From an uncultured Sphingobium sp. (GTDB lineage Bacteria; Pseudomonadota; Alphaproteobacteria; Sphingomonadales; Sphingomonadaceae): a stretch of 8,616 nt of DNA. The stretch is taken from the NCBI GenBank assembly GCA_913773715.1, contig CAJYHD010000542.1:1-8616 (forward strand), read 5' to 3'. The position numbers were made by a program, and so were the translations under genes. Shown here piece by piece: positions 7,438 through 8,616 of the stretch; positions within the stretch are counted from its first letter, which is position 1, and every line of letters begins with the position of its first letter. A model generated the notes under the pieces. It had not been told where the DNA came from. It did no database searches and saw nothing but the letters and a program-made list of their open reading frames with translations.

Positions 7438-7851
7438 TTACCTCGATCCGATCCGCCGCCAGTTCATCCAGTGCGCGCCCGCCAGAACCAGACTGCCTGC
7501 CACCGTCCACATCGCTTCCGCAAAATCGCTGCTCGCCCACAGCGCTCCCACCGCCATGGCCGAAAGCCCCATTACGCCCATGATCAGCAGCCGAGCCGAT
7601 CCACCACGACGCCAGCCTTGCACCAGTGCGAACAGGCTGGTCGGCACTGCGATCGCCAACATCGCGAGGTGGAAGGATTCGCCCGGATCGATCCGCGCCG
7701 CGACCATGGGCAGCAGCGCGAACAGCACCGGCAAACCGACGCAATGAATCATGCAAAGGGAGGACGCGCAGATCGCGAAACCATCGATCCAGCGGCCCGG
7801 GGCAGGGGAACAGTCGCCCTCCGCAGCCCCATCTTCCACGCAATGCGTCAT
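7438..7851 (-). CDS. MerC-domain small integral membrane protein
   Basis: This 137-residue protein has four likely membrane helices (about 24-48, 54-75, 81-102 and 108-129), matching MerC-family size and topology. The first helix carries a metal-ligand-like cluster, Cys28, Cys33, His36 and Cys37 (CASSLCMIHC), followed by GLPVLFALLP, the most recognisable family segment. The N-terminal tail adds His3, Cys4 and Cys14. Classical mercury-operon MerC also has a C-terminal cysteine pair; none is seen here, and no merR, merT, merP or merA lies nearby, so a mercury role is doubtful. A Zur-box-like palindrome upstream suggests zinc-related control instead. The start is well bounded because an in-frame TAG lies at 7861-7863 and the ATG at 7849-7851 is the first one after it. 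No Shine-Dalgarno sequence is visible, so a very short leader is possible. The gene is transcribed towards zwf but is separated from it by 219 nt. Confidence 0.82.
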   Translation of the reverse strand: MTHCVEDGAAEGDCSPAPGRWIDGFAICASSLCMIHCVGLPVLFALLPMVAARIDPGESFHLAMLAIAVPTSLFALVQGWRRGGSARLLIMGVMGLSAMAVGALWASSDFAEAMWTVAGSLVLAGAHWMNWRRIGSR

Positions 7852-7867
7852 ATTGCGGAACTAATAA

Positions 7868-7882
7868 TGATATACTGTAACA
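7868..7882 (-). promoter_or_regulatory. Zur-box-like palindrome upstream of the MerC-like gene
   Basis: On the - strand the sequence TGTTACAGTATATCA is an imperfect 7-1-7 palindrome. It differs at only two half-site positions from the alphaproteobacterial Zur box as I remember it (TGTTATA-n-TATAACA). It lies 16 nt upstream of the ATG and contains the only TA-rich sequence able to act as a -10 element (TATCAT, complement of 7867-7872), so a bound repressor would block initiation. The match is from memory and untested; a related Fur-family regulator is an alternative. Confidence 0.42.
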
Positions 7883-8015
7883 TGTGCGCCATGTGGGGCC
7901 GGGGAGTCTATGCGTCAATGGCTATAATCGCCTTTCCTGCGGCGGCCCTAATTTATCTGGCGATTTTATCTGGACGCGGCCCGCGCTTTTTGTCATTTGG
8001 CGGCTCCCAGACCGT

Positions 8016-8100
8016 GCGGGTGTGGTGAAACTGGTAGACGCGCCGGACTCAAAATCCGGTTCCGAAAGGAGTGTCGGTTCGATTCCGACCACCCGCACCA
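8016..8100 (+). tRNA. tRNA-Leu (anticodon CAA), CCA end encoded
   Basis: The acceptor stem GCGGGTG (8016-8022) pairs with CACCCGC (8090-8096), followed by discriminator A and a genome-encoded CCA (8098-8100). The anticodon stem CCGGA/TCCGG (8043-8047 and 8055-8059) encloses the loop CTCAAAA with anticodon CAA at 8050-8052, which reads UUG leucine codons. A long variable arm with a TCC-GAAA-GGA hairpin (8061-8070) marks it as class II, as expected for leucine. The T arm is GTCGG-TTCGATT-CCGAC (8073-8089). The gene is complete and has no neighbouring integrase or duplicated 3' end, so it is not visibly used as an attachment site here. Confidence 0.97.
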
Positions 8101-8138
8101 TCCCCTGACATCAGACGCTTGACCCACCCGGAGAGCGG

Positions 8139-8162
8139 ATACTTAGCAGCCTAAGTATTTTC
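8139..8162 (+). terminator. Palindrome with T-run after tRNA-Leu (likely terminator)
   Basis: ATACTTAG (8139-8146) and CTAAGTAT (8151-8158) form a perfect 8-bp stem around the loop CAGC, extendable by two G-T pairs, and run into TTTT (8158-8161) on the + strand. Its place 38 nt after the tRNA and before the convergent aminotransferase gene fits transcription termination. The stem is unusually AT-rich for this genome, so an operator for a dimeric regulator such as a MarR-family protein is an alternative, though no start codon lies close by. Confidence 0.55.
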
Positions 8163-8186
8163 TCGTATTTTGCACTTCTGTCGACT

Positions 8187-8616
8187 TCACTGTCTATTTT
8201 GCGCTGCGAACCAAGGGATCATGCGGACAATCGCGTCCTCAACCCGATCGGTGGAAACGGCGAAGCTGAAGCGGATGAAGCGATGCCCGTCCACTGGATC
8301 GAAGTCGATCCCCGGCGCCGTCGCCACCCCCGTCTCCCGCAAGAGCTTCTGGCAGAAGGCTAGGCTGTCATTCGTCAGATGCCCGACATCGGCATAAATA
8401 TAGAAGGCGCCATCGGGCGGCGCGATGCTCGCCAGACCCAGCGCGGGCAGGGCGTCGAGTAACAGTTGCCGATTTTGCCGGTAGCTTTCGACATGCCCCT
8501 CCAGTTCGTCACGGCACTCGAACGCCTTCAGCCCCGCTTCCTGCGCCAGCACCGGCGGCGTCAGGAACAGATTACCCATCCGCGCCCTTATCGCCGCGAT
8601 CAGAGCAGGAGGCACC
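8187..8616 (-). CDS. Class I/II PLP-dependent aminotransferase, C-terminal part (partial)
   Basis: About 143 C-terminal residues are visible. The reading frame is open at the right window edge, so the N-terminal two thirds, including the PLP-binding lysine, lie outside. The fragment matches the C-terminal small domain of fold-type I aminotransferases of the AspC/AAT-like group. MGNLFLTPPVLAQEA corresponds to the common NLFISPPTLSQ segment, DGAFYIYADVGHL to the conserved PxGAFY(I/V) strand, and HRFIRFSFA holds the arginine that binds the substrate alpha-carboxylate. Substrate preference cannot be judged from this part. The gene converges on tRNA-Leu, with its stop 87 nt beyond the tRNA end. 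Confidence 0.9.
   Translation of the reverse strand, partial: VPPALIAAIRARMGNLFLTPPVLAQEAGLKAFECRDELEGHVESYRQNRQLLLDALPALGLASIAPPDGAFYIYADVGHLTNDSLAFCQKLLRETGVATAPGIDFDPVDGHRFIRFSFAVSTDRVEDAIVRMIPWFAAQNRQ

Noticed and set aside
7923..7928. Perfect TATAAT on the + strand as a tRNA-Leu promoter
   Set aside because: No -35-like hexamer lies 16-18 nt upstream, and it is about 90 nt from the tRNA. One hexamer alone is not enough.
8016..8100. tRNA-Leu as a genomic-island attachment site
   Set aside because: No integrase gene and no repeated copy of the tRNA 3' end is present in the window.

Overview
The window looks like chromosomal core-metabolism DNA from a sphingomonad-type alphaproteobacterium (order Sphingomonadales, possibly Sphingobium or Sphingomonas). 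This is an inference from the GC-rich coding style, the protein sequences, the Entner-Doudoroff gene order (which resembles the glf-zwf-edd-glk cluster of Zymomonas, a member of the same order), and two palindromic intergenic repeats of a kind I associate with sphingomonads. No transposase, integrase, phage gene or CRISPR array is visible. Gene density is high and no stretch over 300 bases lacks a gene.

Left end (2-1641, + strand): the C-terminal part of a membrane-anchored spermidine-synthase-like protein, cut by the window edge, is followed after 11 nt by a gamma-class carbonic anhydrase family protein. Both appear to belong to one transcription unit. It meets a small alanine-rich lipoprotein gene (- strand, 1646-2161) head to tail-end, with only 4 nt between the two stop codons.

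Centre (2223-7218, - strand): a compact Entner-Doudoroff operon transcribed right to left as zwf, edd, glk, eda. zwf and edd overlap by 8 nt, and glk and eda overlap by 4 nt (ATGA). The only real gap, between edd and glk, is largely filled by a long imperfect inverted repeat (3834-3922). Together the products phosphorylate glucose (Glk), oxidise glucose-6-phosphate (Zwf), dehydrate 6-phosphogluconate (Edd) and cleave KDPG to pyruvate and glyceraldehyde-3-phosphate (Eda). The lactonase gene pgl is not in the window. zwf starts at a TTG codon behind a strong Shine-Dalgarno sequence.

Right end (7219-8616): a 219-bp spacer carries the likely zwf promoter and a second palindromic repeat. It is followed by a small MerC-domain membrane protein (- strand) with a Zur-box-like palindrome just upstream of its start, a class II tRNA-Leu(CAA) on the + strand with its CCA encoded, a terminator-like palindrome, and the C-terminal third of a class I/II PLP aminotransferase (- strand) that runs off the window.

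I do not see a clearly new biological system. The points most worth a second look are the repeat embedded inside the Entner-Doudoroff operon and the possible zinc-responsive control of the MerC-like gene.
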